The notes under the pieces: generated by a model
Seen by the model: only the letters and a program-made list of their open reading frames with translations
Database searches by the model: none
Told to the model about the DNA's origin: nothing
Shown here: positions 35,074 to 44,417 of the stretch, one piece after another
Layout of the letters: each line of letters opens with the position of its first letter
How positions within the stretch are numbered: the stretch's first letter is position 1
Program-made: the position numbers and the translations under genes
Source of the DNA: Vibrio profundi
GTDB taxonomy: Bacteria; Pseudomonadota; Gammaproteobacteria; Enterobacterales; Vibrionaceae
Reading direction: 5' to 3'
Assembly: GCF_005281835.1 (NCBI RefSeq)
Contig: NZ_RZIS01000005.1
Location: forward strand, 186,001 to 250,000
DNA length: 64,000 nt

Positions 35074-35628
35074 TGTTGGTTTCCTTATTAACAATGTTAA
35101 TACGTAAATTGAAGCAATTTGGTACGGAAACTTAGCTATGTATCATTACAAGAGATGGATTGTTATGTGGCTATTAGAGTTATGGAGTAACAGGCTTTAG
35201 ATGCCTGCTCAGTTTATATAGAGCCTATTTTTATGCCTGACGTTGTTAGATAGCATTCGTAAGTTTTTCAAAGCAGTCTTGAAGCGAGGGTAGAGCTTTG
35301 TTGCCGTTAGCCTCGCTAACCACTGAAACACTAATTTCAAAGACTGAATTTAGTATAAAGTGAAATCAAAAAATTGGCCTAAATTTAACCTAAAAACGGA
35401 GTGATCTAGGTCAATAAATAGACAAATTATTATGCTTCAATACTCATAAACTCTAAAAGTCTAGTTGTCAGATCTTCCTGTTGTCTGCTACTCATTTGCT
35501 CACTTACCGCGCTAATTACATATCACTCAGTTATATTTCAATATAGGGTTCACAAATATCTAACGGGTTTAAGGTACGCCTGTTAACTAAGTGTTAATTT
35601 AAACGCGTTGATTCTAAGGGATATTTTT
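35074..35628. other. Intergenic region upstream of the CitA/DcuS-like kinase
   Basis: About 550 AT-rich bases between divergent genes. GTGATCTAGGTCAA at 35401-35414 has one mismatch in each half of the FNR consensus and also partly fits CRP; it is too weak to call. No gene with a ribosome site is seen. The promoters for both flanking genes must lie here. Confidence 0.35.
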
Positions 35629-37284
35629 ATGAGATGGCGCAATATCAGTTTTCGTAAGCGATTACTGATCATTATGACAGTGACCGGATTGGTCGAGTTG
35701 TTGATTCTGTCAGCTGCTGGTTTTGCGTATATAAAAGATTCTCAAGAAAAAGAAATGGGCTTGAAGGCACTTGGCGTTGCCGAGTTTTTAGCGTCTTCAC
35801 CTGCTGTAATTAACATTATTGAAGGTAATGATACCGAAAATATACAAGTACGCTTTCGCAACTTAACCGAACTTATCGGCGCTGCCTTTATTGTGATCGG
35901 TGATGAAAACGGTATCCGTATCGTTCACCCGATTGATAAGCGCATTGGTAAACCGATGCGAGGTGGAGATAACCAAAAAGCCTTGGTTTATGGTGAGTCC
36001 TATGTGTCTGTGGCGCAGGGCTCACTGGGTATTTCTGTTCGAGGAAAAACCGCAGTTAAAAATGCTCAAGGTGAAATCATTGGCGTAGTTTCCGTTGGCT
36101 ATCTACTGGAGCGCTTGCAAGATCGCATTGAACCTTATTTGGCGTTCTTGATTTTGATGGCATTGCTGGTGGTTGGCGTTAATGCGGTGATTTCCAATTA
36201 TGCCTCGCGCCGATTTCAAAAAGCGATTTTGGGTTTTGAACCTGAAGAAATTGGCCGTTTGTACGTTGAGCTAGACGTCACCATGAGTACCATTAAAGAA
36301 GGGATACTCAGTATAGACTCGAACGGGTTACTTCGTTCAATCAATAAAAGTGCTTGCCAAATATTAGCCATAGACCGAGACAAAGCACTGAATAATCGCT
36401 TGGTGGATGTACTGCCTGGGAGTGATTTGGAAGAGCTACTGAGTAGTGGTGAATCCGATCATGATATTGAATTGTTCCTAAATAATAAGCGTTTAATTGC
36501 TAACCGAAGCCCGATCGTGGTCAATGGTGAAGTGGTTGGAGCGGTGTCGAGTTTTAGATTACGTGATGAGATCAATGATCTTACCGAGCAATTGTCTCAA
36601 ACTCGTGAGTATGCAGACTTACTACGTTCTCAGACTCATGAGCACAGAAATAAGCTCAATACGATCAGTGGCTTGGTTCAAATGGGTGAATTGGAATCAG
36701 TACAACAGCTGATTGGACAAGAAACCGCGCACTATCAAGTACTGATTGAGTTCTTACGTGAAACCGTAAAAGATCCGTTGATTGCAGGCATGCTGTTGGG
36801 GAAAACAGAGCGCGCTCGTGAAATTGGACTGGAACTGAAAGTCGAAGAAGGCTCACGTTTAGAACCTTTGCCAGAGTGGCTAAACTCTGATGATGTAGTG
36901 ACCATTTTAGGCAACCTTATTGATAATGCATTTGACGCGATTATGTCTTCGATTAAACAGGAAGGCCATATCGCTCAATCACGTCGTATTATTGAGGTTT
37001 CGGTGAGTGATTACGGGAACGAGATCATTCTGGAAGTTGACGATAAAGGCTGTGGTTTACCACAAAACTTGGCTATTGAGTCCCTGACGGAAAAAGGGGT
37101 GTCGAGCAAAGCTAAAGCTAACCGAGGAGTCGGGCTTTATCTGATTAAACAGCTTGCCGATCGCTACCATGGCCAATTAGAAATGGTTGGTAATAAGGAC
37201 TATGGAACAAGAATGACGGTATACCTACCGAAGGAAGAGCTTGTATTAAAGGGAAAAGATGTGTTGAAGGATAAATCAGAATGA
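35629..37284 (+). CDS. CitA/DcuS family sensor histidine kinase
   Basis: A 551-residue membrane kinase. One membrane segment (LLIIMTVTGLVELLILSAAGF), a periplasmic sCACHE/PASp domain (about 40-165) with RIVHPIDKRIGKPMRGGD, the carboxylate-pocket region of CitA/DcuS, a second segment (LAFLILMALLVVGVNAVI), a cytoplasmic PAS domain, and a SpoOB-like kinase core with the His in QTHEHRNKLNTISGL and GNLIDNAFDAI, DDKGCG, GVGLYLIK. Family members sense citrate or C4-dicarboxylates. ATG 35629 with AAGGGAT upstream is used instead of the earlier TTG. It overlaps its regulator by 4 bases. Confidence 0.92.
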   Translation: MRWRNISFRKRLLIIMTVTGLVELLILSAAGFAYIKDSQEKEMGLKALGVAEFLASSPAVINIIEGNDTENIQVRFRNLTELIGAAFIVIGDENGIRIVHPIDKRIGKPMRGGDNQKALVYGESYVSVAQGSLGISVRGKTAVKNAQGEIIGVVSVGYLLERLQDRIEPYLAFLILMALLVVGVNAVISNYASRRFQKAILGFEPEEIGRLYVELDVTMSTIKEGILSIDSNGLLRSINKSACQILAIDRDKALNNRLVDVLPGSDLEELLSSGESDHDIELFLNNKRLIANRSPIVVNGEVVGAVSSFRLRDEINDLTEQLSQTREYADLLRSQTHEHRNKLNTISGLVQMGELESVQQLIGQETAHYQVLIEFLRETVKDPLIAGMLLGKTERAREIGLELKVEEGSRLEPLPEWLNSDDVVTILGNLIDNAFDAIMSSIKQEGHIAQSRRIIEVSVSDYGNEIILEVDDKGCGLPQNLAIESLTEKGVSSKAKANRGVGLYLIKQLADRYHGQLEMVGNKDYGTRMTVYLPKEELVLKGKDVLKDKSE

Positions 37285-37970
37285 GCACGCTAACCCGAGT
37301 TATGATAATCGAAGATGATATTGCAATCGCAGAGCTTCATCATCGCTACTTAACTCAAATGGGCGGGTTTGAAGTAATAGGAATAGCCACGACGCAGAGC
37401 GAGGCTGAAATGCAATTAGATGTCCTCAAACCAGACTTGGTGCTGCTTGATGTCTATTTGCCGGATGGCTCCGGGCTGGATATTTTGACCAAAGTTCGTG
37501 GAAGCAATCAAGGTTGCGATGTGATTCTTATCACTGCCGCGCGAGATGTGGATACGCTACAGCAAGCCATGCGTGGCGGGGTAGTTGACTACCTGTTAAA
37601 GCCGGTGATGTTCCCTCGTTTAGAAACGGCACTGAAAAAGTATCAGTCACAACGAGAAGAAATCGATAATGTTTCGGATCTAGACCAGGGCTTGGTCGAC
37701 AAAATGCTGCAAGCATCGAGCAACTCAGACACGCCAGCCTCAAATCGACTGCCTAAAGGGATTGATGGCGTAACCTTAGATAAGATTCGAGCCTTGTTTC
37801 AAGGTGATTTACGGATCACCGCTGATGAAGCGGGTGAGAAAATTGGCGCCAGTCGAACAACCGCGAGGCGCTATCTTGAGTACCTCATTACCGCTGGTGA
37901 ATTAGAAGCGGATCTGAATTACGGCACGGTCGGTCGACCTGAACGCTGTTACGCTAAGCTGACCAGATAG
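37281..37970 (+). CDS. CitB/DcuR family response regulator
   Basis: A 229-residue regulator. REC domain (1-125) with Asp12/Asp13 and phospho-acceptor Asp57 (LLDVYLPDGSG), Lys107 region LLKPVMFPR; C-terminal helix-turn-helix typical of the CitB family (ITADEAGEKIGASRTTARRY). It pairs with the upstream kinase, with a 4-base overlap. No carboxylate transporter gene adjoins; the tripartite tricarboxylate transporter tctCBA some 12 kb further on is a possible target, by inference only. Confidence 0.92.
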   Translation: MSTLTRVMIIEDDIAIAELHHRYLTQMGGFEVIGIATTQSEAEMQLDVLKPDLVLLDVYLPDGSGLDILTKVRGSNQGCDVILITAARDVDTLQQAMRGGVVDYLLKPVMFPRLETALKKYQSQREEIDNVSDLDQGLVDKMLQASSNSDTPASNRLPKGIDGVTLDKIRALFQGDLRITADEAGEKIGASRTTARRYLEYLITAGELEADLNYGTVGRPERCYAKLTR

Positions 37971-38094
37971 TATACTTATTAGTGAGCAGCGAGTTCTGCT
38001 CACCTCCTTTCATAATCACTTCACTTTTTCTCTTAAAATATTCCCTTTTTAGTGAATAAATTAGTCAATATTTAATCGATTGCCTTCACAGTGG
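37971..38094. other. Intergenic region before the zwf regulatory sites
   Basis: About 120 AT-rich bases after the response regulator stop; no clear terminator hairpin, no ORF. The following 190 bases carry the regulatory sites listed separately. Confidence 0.35.
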
Positions 38095-38108
38095 TTGATG
38101 TCAATCAA
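38095..38108. promoter_or_regulatory. Perfect FNR-type box upstream of zwf
   Basis: TTGATGTCAATCAA matches the FNR consensus TTGATNNNNATCAA at every fixed position. It is centred about 187 bases before the zwf start. Confidence 0.65.
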
Positions 38109-38136
38109 ATTGTCATAGACAATACGCACCCGTATC

Positions 38137-38158
38137 GAAAGTGATATTGATCACTTTC
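38137..38158. promoter_or_regulatory. CRP-like site upstream of zwf
   Basis: GAAAGTGAT and ATCACTTTC form perfect 9-bp arms with a 4-base centre, containing the CRP core GTGA-N6-TCAC in an A/T-rich flank. Centred about 140 bases before the zwf start. Confidence 0.6.
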
Positions 38159-38190
38159 ATTTACCAAACACATTTCTAGAGTTATAGGGG

Positions 38191-38213
38191 TTAACTATTA
38201 ATGTAATAGTTAA
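38191..38213. promoter_or_regulatory. Perfect 10-bp palindrome near the zwf promoter
   Basis: TTAACTATTA and TAATAGTTAA are exact complements separated by ATG. The repeat lies just before a TATTAT hexamer (38218-38223) that could be a -10. It does not fit the HexR consensus well, so the regulator is unknown. Confidence 0.55.
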
Positions 38214-38287
38214 GACCTATTATCTATTTTTGTATCTCGCTGATACCGTTGGCGGATACTAAAGACCTTGTTTTTATAGGAAAGATG

Positions 38288-39790
38288 ATGGTAATACCTG
38301 AAAACAGCAGCATCGTAATCTTCGGTGCATCGGGAGATTTAACCTACCGTAAGCTGATCCCTGCTTTATATCACCTATACGCGAACAATCAGATGCCAAA
38401 ATCCTTCGCGATTTTGGGTGTGAGTCGTACTGATTACAGTGACGAGTCTTACCGCGAAAAATTAAAGCAATCACTTCAGGATATGGAAAAAACTGAACCT
38501 GAGATTCTGAATGCTTTTATTGACCACCTGCATTACCAGGCAATCAATACGTCTGATGTCGATGATTACGCTCGTTTAGCTACTCGTTTGGATAAAATTG
38601 AAAAAGATTATCAATTTGAAAACCACAACACGTTATTCTATCTAGCAACACCGCCGAGCCTATATGGCGTTATCCCGGCAAACCTTGCTGCCCATGGATT
38701 GAATGATGAATCAAACGGTTGGCGTCGCCTTATCATCGAAAAGCCGTTCGGCTACGATTTAGCTTCAGCTCAGCAGTTAGATGAAGAAATCCATCATCAC
38801 TTCCAAGAACACCAAATCTACCGTATCGACCATTACCTAGGTAAAGAAACTGTACAAAACCTTCTTGTGCTTCGTTTCTCTAACGCGATGTTTGAACCAC
38901 TGTGGAACCGTAACTTTATTGATTACGTTGAAATCACAGGTGCTGAATTCCTAGGCGTTGAAGAACGCGGCGGCTACTACGACGGTTCTGGCGCAGTGCG
39001 AGATATGTTCCAAAACCACTTGCTACAAGTATTGGCAATGGTTGGTATGGAGCCGCCTGCACAAATCAATGCGGATTCAATCCGTGATGAAGTGGTTAAA
39101 GTACTTCAATGTCTGAAGCCTCTTGAAGAAGATGACCTACGTAAAGACCTAGTGTTAGGTCAGTACACGGCGTCTGATGTTCGCGGTCAACATCTTTTAG
39201 GTTACCGTGAAGAGAACGGTGTAGCTGATGACTCTCGTACTGAAACTTACATTGGCTTAAAAGCGCACATCAATAACTGGCGTTGGAATGGCGTGCCGTT
39301 CTACGTACGTACTGGTAAGCGTTTGCCGACTCGCGTAACAGAAATTGTGATTCACTTTAAGAACACGCCTCATCCTGTTTTCGGCCAAGACGCGCCAGAA
39401 AATAAACTGATCATCCGTATCCAACCGGATGAAGGTATTCAGATGAGCTTTGGCCTTAAAGAGCCAGGTGCAGGCTTCAAAGCAAAAGAAGTGAAAATGA
39501 ACTTCTCTTACTCTGACTTGCCAGAAACTCAAATGCTAACCGCTTATGAGCGTCTTCTTCTTGATGCACTAAACGGTGACGCAACTCTGTTTGCACGTAC
39601 TGATGCAGTAGAAGCATGTTGGAAGTACGTCCAACCAATTTTAGATTTCAAACAAGATCCTCAAGCGCTGTTTGGTTATGCTTGTGGTACTTGGGGCCCA
39701 CAAGAAGCGGACGAACTGCTTCAACGTGATGGCCGCGCATGGCGTTTCCCATGCAAAAACTTAACAGACACGGATTACTGCGAATTATGA
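38288..39790 (+). CDS. zwf: Glucose-6-phosphate 1-dehydrogenase
   Basis: A 500-residue enzyme oxidising glucose-6-phosphate to 6-phosphogluconolactone with NADP+, first step of the oxidative pentose phosphate and Entner-Doudoroff routes. Cofactor motif [10 protein letters not shown] near residue 12; the substrate signature RIDHYLGKE with the catalytic His near 195; [13 protein letters not shown] follows. ATG 38288 (MVIPENSS) is used, with AGGA about 7 bases upstream; ATG 38285 just before is close. The stop overlaps the pgl start. First gene of the zwf-pgl-gnd operon. Confidence 0.96.
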   Translation: MVIPENSSIVIFGASGDLTYRKLIPALYHLYANNQMPKSFAILGVSRTDYSDESYREKLKQSLQDMEKTEPEILNAFIDHLHYQAINTSDVDDYARLATRLDKIEKDYQFENHNTLFYLATPPSLYGVIPANLAAHGLNDESNGWRRLIIEKPFGYDLASAQQLDEEIHHHFQEHQIYRIDHYLGKETVQNLLVLRFSNAMFEPLWNRNFIDYVEITGAEFLGVEERGGYYDGSGAVRDMFQNHLLQVLAMVGMEPPAQINADSIRDEVVKVLQCLKPLEEDDLRKDLVLGQYTASDVRGQHLLGYREENGVADDSRTETYIGLKAHINNWRWNGVPFYVRTGKRLPTRVTEIVIHFKNTPHPVFGQDAPENKLIIRIQPDEGIQMSFGLKEPGAGFKAKEVKMNFSYSDLPETQMLTAYERLLLDALNGDATLFARTDAVEACWKYVQPILDFKQDPQALFGYACGTWGPQEADELLQRDGRAWRFPCKNLTDTDYCEL

Positions 39791-40503
39791 TCAACCACAA
39801 GATCTTTGAGACACCAGAGTTAGTTGTTGAAAACCTTGCTAACGAAATGAAAGCGTACAGTGAGCAGGGCAAACCCGTTCATATTTCATTGTCTGGTGGC
39901 AGCACGCCAAAAATGCTTTTCAAGCTACTAGCTCAGGCACCATATGCAGAAGGCATTCAATGGAACAACCTTCACTTTTGGTGGGGTGATGAGCGTTGTG
40001 TTGCACCGGATGATGCAGAAAGCAACTATGGTGAAGCAAACGCACTTCTTTTCAGCCAGGTAAACTTACCAGCAGAAAACATTCACCGTATTCGTGGTGA
40101 AGATGAGCCGAAAGCAGAAGCGGAGCGTTTCGCTAAAGAGATGGCTGACGTAATCCCATCTGAAAATGGCACGCCTGTTTTCGATTGGATCTTGCTTGGT
40201 GTTGGCGCTGATGGCCACACGGCTTCTCTATTCCCAGGTGCAACGAACTACCAAGATGAGAACCTATCAGTATTAGCTTCTCACCCTGAGTCAGGTCAGA
40301 TCCGCGTTTCTAAAACAGCAAAAGTTTTAGAGGCAGCAAAACGAATCAGCTACCTAGTGCTAGGCGCGGGTAAAGTTGAAATCGTTAAAGAAATTCACAC
40401 TACTCCTGCTTCAGAGTTGCCTTACCCGGCAGCGAAGATCCAGTCTAAAACTGGTGAAACAGAGTGGTTCCTAGATTCAAATGCAGCAAGTGCTATCGCA
40501 TAA
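39787..40503 (+). CDS. pgl: 6-phosphogluconolactonase
   Basis: A 238-residue DevB/Pgl family hydrolase opening 6-phosphogluconolactone. Motifs: [18 protein letters not shown] near residue 38, [18 protein letters not shown] and [19 protein letters not shown] 39787 overlaps the zwf stop (ATGA); the longer frame from 39739 runs into zwf and is not the start. Cytoplasmic, co-transcribed with zwf and gnd. Confidence 0.95.
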   Translation: MINHKIFETPELVVENLANEMKAYSEQGKPVHISLSGGSTPKMLFKLLAQAPYAEGIQWNNLHFWWGDERCVAPDDAESNYGEANALLFSQVNLPAENIHRIRGEDEPKAEAERFAKEMADVIPSENGTPVFDWILLGVGADGHTASLFPGATNYQDENLSVLASHPESGQIRVSKTAKVLEAAKRISYLVLGAGKVEIVKEIHTTPASELPYPAAKIQSKTGETEWFLDSNAASAIA

Positions 40504-40532
40504 GTGCGAATAGCCGCAAGGAGATATAAATA

Positions 40533-41981
40533 ATGAAAGGTGATATCGGTGTAATTGGCCTAGCAGTAATGGGTCAAAACCTTATCCTAAACATGAACGA
40601 CAACGGCTTCAAAGTTGTTGCTCACAACCGTACTGCTGCAAAAGTAGACGAGTTCCTAGAAGGCCCAGCTAAAGGTACTAACATTGTTGGTGCTTACTCT
40701 CTAGAAGAGCTAGTTGAGAAGCTAGAAGCGCCACGTAAAGTGATGCTTATGGTTCGTGCTGGTGACGTTGTAGATACGTTCATCGACAACCTAATCCCAC
40801 TTCTAGACGAAGGCGACATTATCATTGATGGTGGTAACACTAACTACCCAGATACTAACCGTCGTGTGGTACATTGCCGTGAAAAAGGCATCCACTTCAT
40901 CGGTACTGGTGTATCTGGTGGTGAAGAAGGTGCTCGTTTCGGTCCTTCAATCATGCCAGGTGGCGCTCCAGAAGCTTGGGAAGCGGTTAAGCCAATATTC
41001 CAAGGTATCTCTGCAAAAACTGACGCTGGCGAACCTTGTTGTGACTGGGTTGGTAACGACGGTGCGGGTCACTTCGTTAAGATGGTACACAACGGCATCG
41101 AATACGGTGACATGCAGCTTATCACTGAAGCTTACCAGTTCATGAAAGATGGTCTTGGTATGTCTGCAGATGAGATGCAAGCAGTATTCGCTGATTGGAA
41201 CAAGACAGAGCTAGACAGCTACCTTGTTGAAATCACTGCTGACATCCTTGGCTACAAAGATGAAGACGGTGAAGCGCTAGTTGAGAAAATCCTAGACACT
41301 GCAGGCCAAAAAGGTACTGGTAAGTGGACGGGTATCAACGCACTAGACCTAGGCATTCCTCTAACGCTTATCTCTGAGTCTGTATTCTCTCGTTGCTTGT
41401 CTGCACTTAAAGACCAACGTGTTGAAGCGGAAGCGTTGTTTGAGAAGACAATCACGCCAGTTGAAGGTGACAAGCAAGAGTGGGTTGACGCACTACGTCA
41501 AGCTCTACTAGCTTCTAAGATCATCTCTTACGCTCAAGGTTTCATGCTAATGCGTGAAGCGTCAAACGAAAACGGTTGGGATCTAAACTACGGTAACGTT
41601 GCTCTAATGTGGCGTGGCGGTTGTATCATCCGTTCTGCTTTCCTAGGCAACATCCGTGATGCATATGAAGCGAACCCTGAAATCGCATTCTTAGGTTCTG
41701 ATGATTACTTCAAAAACATCCTACAAAGCAGCCTAGTAGCATGGCGTAAAGTAGCAGCGAAATCTCTAGAGTCTGGTATCCCAATGCCATGTACGATTTC
41801 TGCGCTATCTTTCCTAGACGGTTACACAACTGCTCGTCTACCAGCTAACCTGCTTCAAGCTCAGCGTGACTACTTCGGTGCTCATACTTATGAGCGTACT
41901 GACCGTCCACGTGGTGAATTCTTCCACACAAACTGGACTGGTACAGGCGGCGATACGGCTTCGACAACTTACGACGTATAA
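40533..41981 (+). CDS. gnd: 6-phosphogluconate dehydrogenase, decarboxylating
   Basis: A 482-residue NADP+-dependent enzyme converting 6-phosphogluconate to ribulose-5-phosphate. N-terminal GVIGLAVMGQNLILNMND binding motif, VSGGEEGARFGPSIMPGG, the catalytic KMVHNGIEYGDMQL, and the C-terminal RAQRDYFGAHTYERTD-like tail. The ribosome site CAAGGAGATATA is strong. Codon choice is that of a highly expressed gene (many CTA, GGT, CGT), more biased than its neighbours. It ends with a strong terminator. Confidence 0.96.
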   Translation: MKGDIGVIGLAVMGQNLILNMNDNGFKVVAHNRTAAKVDEFLEGPAKGTNIVGAYSLEELVEKLEAPRKVMLMVRAGDVVDTFIDNLIPLLDEGDIIIDGGNTNYPDTNRRVVHCREKGIHFIGTGVSGGEEGARFGPSIMPGGAPEAWEAVKPIFQGISAKTDAGEPCCDWVGNDGAGHFVKMVHNGIEYGDMQLITEAYQFMKDGLGMSADEMQAVFADWNKTELDSYLVEITADILGYKDEDGEALVEKILDTAGQKGTGKWTGINALDLGIPLTLISESVFSRCLSALKDQRVEAEALFEKTITPVEGDKQEWVDALRQALLASKIISYAQGFMLMREASNENGWDLNYGNVALMWRGGCIIRSAFLGNIRDAYEANPEIAFLGSDDYFKNILQSSLVAWRKVAAKSLESGIPMPCTISALSFLDGYTTARLPANLLQAQRDYFGAHTYERTDRPRGEFFHTNWTGTGGDTASTTYDV

Positions 41982-42009
41982 TCGTTCGTTCGATTCAGTA
42001 TTAAATATT

Positions 42010-42038
42010 AAAAAGGATGCCAATTGGCATCCTTTTTT
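42010..42038 (+). terminator. Rho-independent terminator of zwf-pgl-gnd
   Basis: AAAAGGATGCC pairs exactly with GGCATCCTTTT around an AATT loop, followed by more T residues (42011-42038). Confidence 0.92.
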
Positions 42039-42072
42039 TGTACCTGTGGTTAGTTCATCGAAATAGGGTAGT

Positions 42073-42264
42073 TTAGGCGTCTTTTTCTTTTGCGTTATTT
42101 TTCACTATGTCCATCACGTAGACTACAGCACTAACGATGAGAAACAGTACCGATACAGAAAAGAGCGCTGGCATGCTGAGTACCCACGCAAAGGTAGCGG
42201 CAAGAAAAGCGACAAAGCAGATGAGCCGACTTGATGACATAACATGACCTAATTTGGTGTTCAT
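42073..42264 (-). CDS. Small two-segment membrane protein
   Basis: A 63-residue protein with two membrane segments (LICFVAFLAATFAWVLSM and LFSVSVLFLIVSAVVYVMDIV) and a charged C-terminus KNNAKEKDA. The ribosome site AGGGGGCAAT before ATG 42264 is strong. Stands alone between gnd and another small leftward gene. No family recognised; function unknown. Confidence 0.75.
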   Translation of the reverse strand: MNTKLGHVMSSSRLICFVAFLAATFAWVLSMPALFSVSVLFLIVSAVVYVMDIVKNNAKEKDA

Positions 42265-42516
42265 ATTGCCCCCTAAACGGTGTCTTCCTTCAACGTTTTT
42301 AGTATCTCATTACGGGTTAAAAATTAACCTAAATTGATATCAAAAAAACTGATTCGGTGATCTTCATTACTCTTCTTTCGTGATTTAACGATAGTTTTAA
42401 AAGTTAATGTTTAAGCGATTCTTGAAGCGGAGAATTAGGGTTTTAACTAAGAAGTTTGAGGTTCTAGCGACTCTGTTGACTAGACAGAGCCACTAGATAG
42501 GGGAAGTGGTGGTGCC

Positions 42517-42711
42517 TTACTTTTTGATATCAGCGTTGGGTAAGTGTAAAAGGCTTGCTTGATAGTCGGACTCAAACTCTTGTTGGCATTGGTAGCCTAA
42601 CGTTTTCCATAACCCAGCATAGTTAACGCCGTAGCCTTGGGTCATTAAAGCAACCCAATCGATTCGATTTCGGATAATAAGTTGTTTGATTGGTTTCGTT
42701 AGTGTTTTCAT
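42517..42711 (-). CDS. Small hypothetical protein, 64 residues
   Basis: A basic, soluble 64-residue protein with MKTLTKPIKQLIIRNRIDW at the start and YQCQQEFESDYQASLLHL later. ATG 42711 has GAGGG about 7 bases upstream, a good ribosome site. No membrane segment, no known motif. It lies back-to-back with the AraC-type regulator (starts about 170 bases apart). Function unknown. Confidence 0.65.
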   Translation of the reverse strand: MKTLTKPIKQLIIRNRIDWVALMTQGYGVNYAGLWKTLGYQCQQEFESDYQASLLHLPNADIKK

Positions 42712-42785
42712 GACTTAACCCTCTTTGGCGACAGGGGTAGATTAAGTTTACTAGCCGGAGTTTTTAATACTGATTCGTCGACTTT

Positions 42786-42832
42786 TAGTACTTTCCCATC
42801 ATTTTGTAGGACTTGTGCATATTTATAGTACT
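42786..42832. repeat. Direct repeat TAGTACT upstream of the AraC-type regulator
   Basis: TAGTACT at 42786-42792 and again at 42826-42832, each followed by a related stretch (TTTCCCATC and ATCCTGTC), 40 bases apart. Spaced direct half-sites upstream of an AraC family gene would fit autoregulation; the match is short. Confidence 0.4.
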
Positions 42833-42884
42833 ATCCTGTCAATTAATAATGCTTTTCAAGTTAGACACAGAACTTAGGGGAATG

Positions 42885-43769
42885 ATGATTACGGCAACAC
42901 TCGAAAAAGTTCCTCAGCGACTAGGCTCATCTTGGCGCTATTTAAAGGAATTGAATTGCACTGTTGAAGCGGATTGGCATTACCATCATGAATTTGAATT
43001 GGTGCTTCATCGTCATTACAGCGGCAAAGGATATATTGGCCACTATGAAGGTCCAGTCGAGCACAACACCCTTTGGTTAATTGCGCCAAATACCCCTCAT
43101 GCTTTTGAAGTGGAAAAAGTTGCAGAAGGGGAGCAAGCCCAGCGTCATAGTATCTGGTTCAAAAAGGACTGGATTGCCAACATGATGTTTACCTGCATTG
43201 AGCTAAGGAAACTAGAAGAGCTTCTTAAAAAGGCTGAAAAAGGCGTTGCGTTCTCCTCTGAAACCGGAGAACAGCTTTTTACACTGATAAAACATATGTT
43301 TGGCGGCCAGTTCCAACATCAATCGTCGATTTTACACTTAGCGGATCTACTTAAGGCGTTTTCATTGGTGGCGATGGATAAAAACAGCCATACACTACAA
43401 TCTTATGCTCGTCATAGTGGGGATGTGAATAATCGGGTTGAGGTGGAGAAGATCGATAAGCTGACTCATTATATTGAGTCCAATTATCACCTGCCGCTGA
43501 CCTTAGCTGAACTGGCTCAAGAAATGTGCATCAGTGAAAGTTCGATCCACCGATTATTTGAGTTACATTTTAGTGAGAGTTTTAGCCAATACCTTAAAAA
43601 ACTGAGGCTGAATCATGCGTCAGATTTACTGACCAATACAAGTTTACCCATCAATATAGTGGCAGAGAAAGTAGGCTACCGGAATCAGGCTAACTTCAAT
43701 CGTCTGTTCAAAGATTATAAGCGTCAAACTCCGAGCCAGTATCGGAAGAAATTCAGTCGATTTAGTTAG
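42885..43769 (+). CDS. AraC family transcriptional regulator with cupin sensor domain
   Basis: A 294-residue regulator. The N-terminal cupin (about 1-110) shows ADWHYHHEFELVLHRHYSGKG and LWLIAPNTPHAF, the metal- and ligand-binding ring of AraC cupins. Two helix-turn-helix motifs follow (MCISESSIHRLFELHFSESF and IVAEKVGYRNQANFNRLFKDY). ATG 42885 is preferred because TAGGGGA ends 1-5 bases upstream of 42882/42885; longer frames to 42813 are possible. Such regulators often sense sugars; no sugar gene adjoins, so the target is unknown. Confidence 0.9.
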   Translation: MITATLEKVPQRLGSSWRYLKELNCTVEADWHYHHEFELVLHRHYSGKGYIGHYEGPVEHNTLWLIAPNTPHAFEVEKVAEGEQAQRHSIWFKKDWIANMMFTCIELRKLEELLKKAEKGVAFSSETGEQLFTLIKHMFGGQFQHQSSILHLADLLKAFSLVAMDKNSHTLQSYARHSGDVNNRVEVEKIDKLTHYIESNYHLPLTLAELAQEMCISESSIHRLFELHFSESFSQYLKKLRLNHASDLLTNTSLPINIVAEKVGYRNQANFNRLFKDYKRQTPSQYRKKFSRFS

Positions 43770-43789
43770 CTTTAGGCAGTATGGAAATA

Positions 43790-43836
43790 AAAAACGCACC
43801 TTAAATACGCCGTAATGTGGGTATTGAAAGGTGCGC
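43790..43836 (-). terminator. Terminator of ytoQ
   Basis: CGCACCTT (43795-43802) pairs with AAGGTGCG (43828-43835) with an inner AATAC/GTATT pairing. On the minus strand a T run follows. It lies about 47 bases past the ytoQ stop. Confidence 0.75.
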
Positions 43837-43882
43837 CTGAAAGGCTTCGCTATAAGACGTACTGACTTATTCGCGATGTCGC

Positions 43883-44323
43883 CTATTTATTGACAACGTA
43901 GCTTAGCAGCTCAACCACCTGCTGCGGTGTTTCTGCCCAAGCCATTGCTGCAGCATCGACTTCTTTAAGCGGGTGAATCAGGGTTTCATCGTGTAGAGAG
44001 ATGAAAGGTTTATCCATAGCTGATAGAACACCGGCATCGAACGCAGCATTCCATTGGCGGTACTTCTCTCCGAAGCGTACCACCCCGATATCACACTGTT
44101 TAATCAGAGTTTTAGTGCGAATGGCATTCACTTTTGAAGATTGGTGATCTCGCCAAAAACTCTCACTGTTTTCACGCAATAAGTCACCAGCAGCATCACT
44201 TGATTCATGGTCGGTGTTAGCCGAGTAAAATTCAATATTCAAACCAAGGCGTTTAGAACCTTGAATAATTTGGTCGCGCCAATCTGTGTGAATCTCACCA
44301 CTTAAATAAACTTTCCAGAGCAT
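43883..44323 (-). CDS. ytoQ: YtoQ family protein
   Basis: A 146-residue cytoplasmic protein starting WKVYLSGEIHTDWRDQI, the YtoQ signature, with VVRFGEKYRQWNAAFDAG and a DKPFISLHDE stretch. The fold resembles nucleoside 2-deoxyribosyltransferases, but the activity of YtoQ is not known to me. The 31-base upstream region carries ATTGTATACAAT, the same palindrome as before tauE, so the two genes may share a GntR-type regulator. Confidence 0.85.
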   Translation of the reverse strand: MLWKVYLSGEIHTDWRDQIIQGSKRLGLNIEFYSANTDHESSDAAGDLLRENSESFWRDHQSSKVNAIRTKTLIKQCDIGVVRFGEKYRQWNAAFDAGVLSAMDKPFISLHDETLIHPLKEVDAAAMAWAETPQQVVELLSYVVNK

Positions 44324-44353
44324 TGTGTATCCTTACTTATGATTGTTTTTACT

Positions 44354-44365
44354 ATTGTATACAAT
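44354..44365. promoter_or_regulatory. GntR-like palindrome upstream of ytoQ
   Basis: ATTGTATACAAT, a perfect 12-base palindrome 31 bases before the start. Identical to the site at 49416. Contains the core TTGTATACAA typical of FCD-type GntR regulators as I recall. Confidence 0.65.
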
Positions 44366-44417
44366 CTTGATGTTAAAAGTCACTTTTAGTTTTAGTGCTG
44401 GAAAACTATCTTAATAG

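Noticed and set aside
35401..35414. GTGATCTAGGTCAA upstream of the CitA/DcuS-like kinase as an FNR or CRP site
   Set aside because: One mismatch in each half for FNR and several for CRP; too weak to call beside the perfect box at 38095.
38191..38213. HexR operator before zwf
   Set aside because: HexR sites follow TGTAAT-N3-ATTACA; the repeat here is TTAACTATTA/TAATAGTTAA and does not match in order or spacing.
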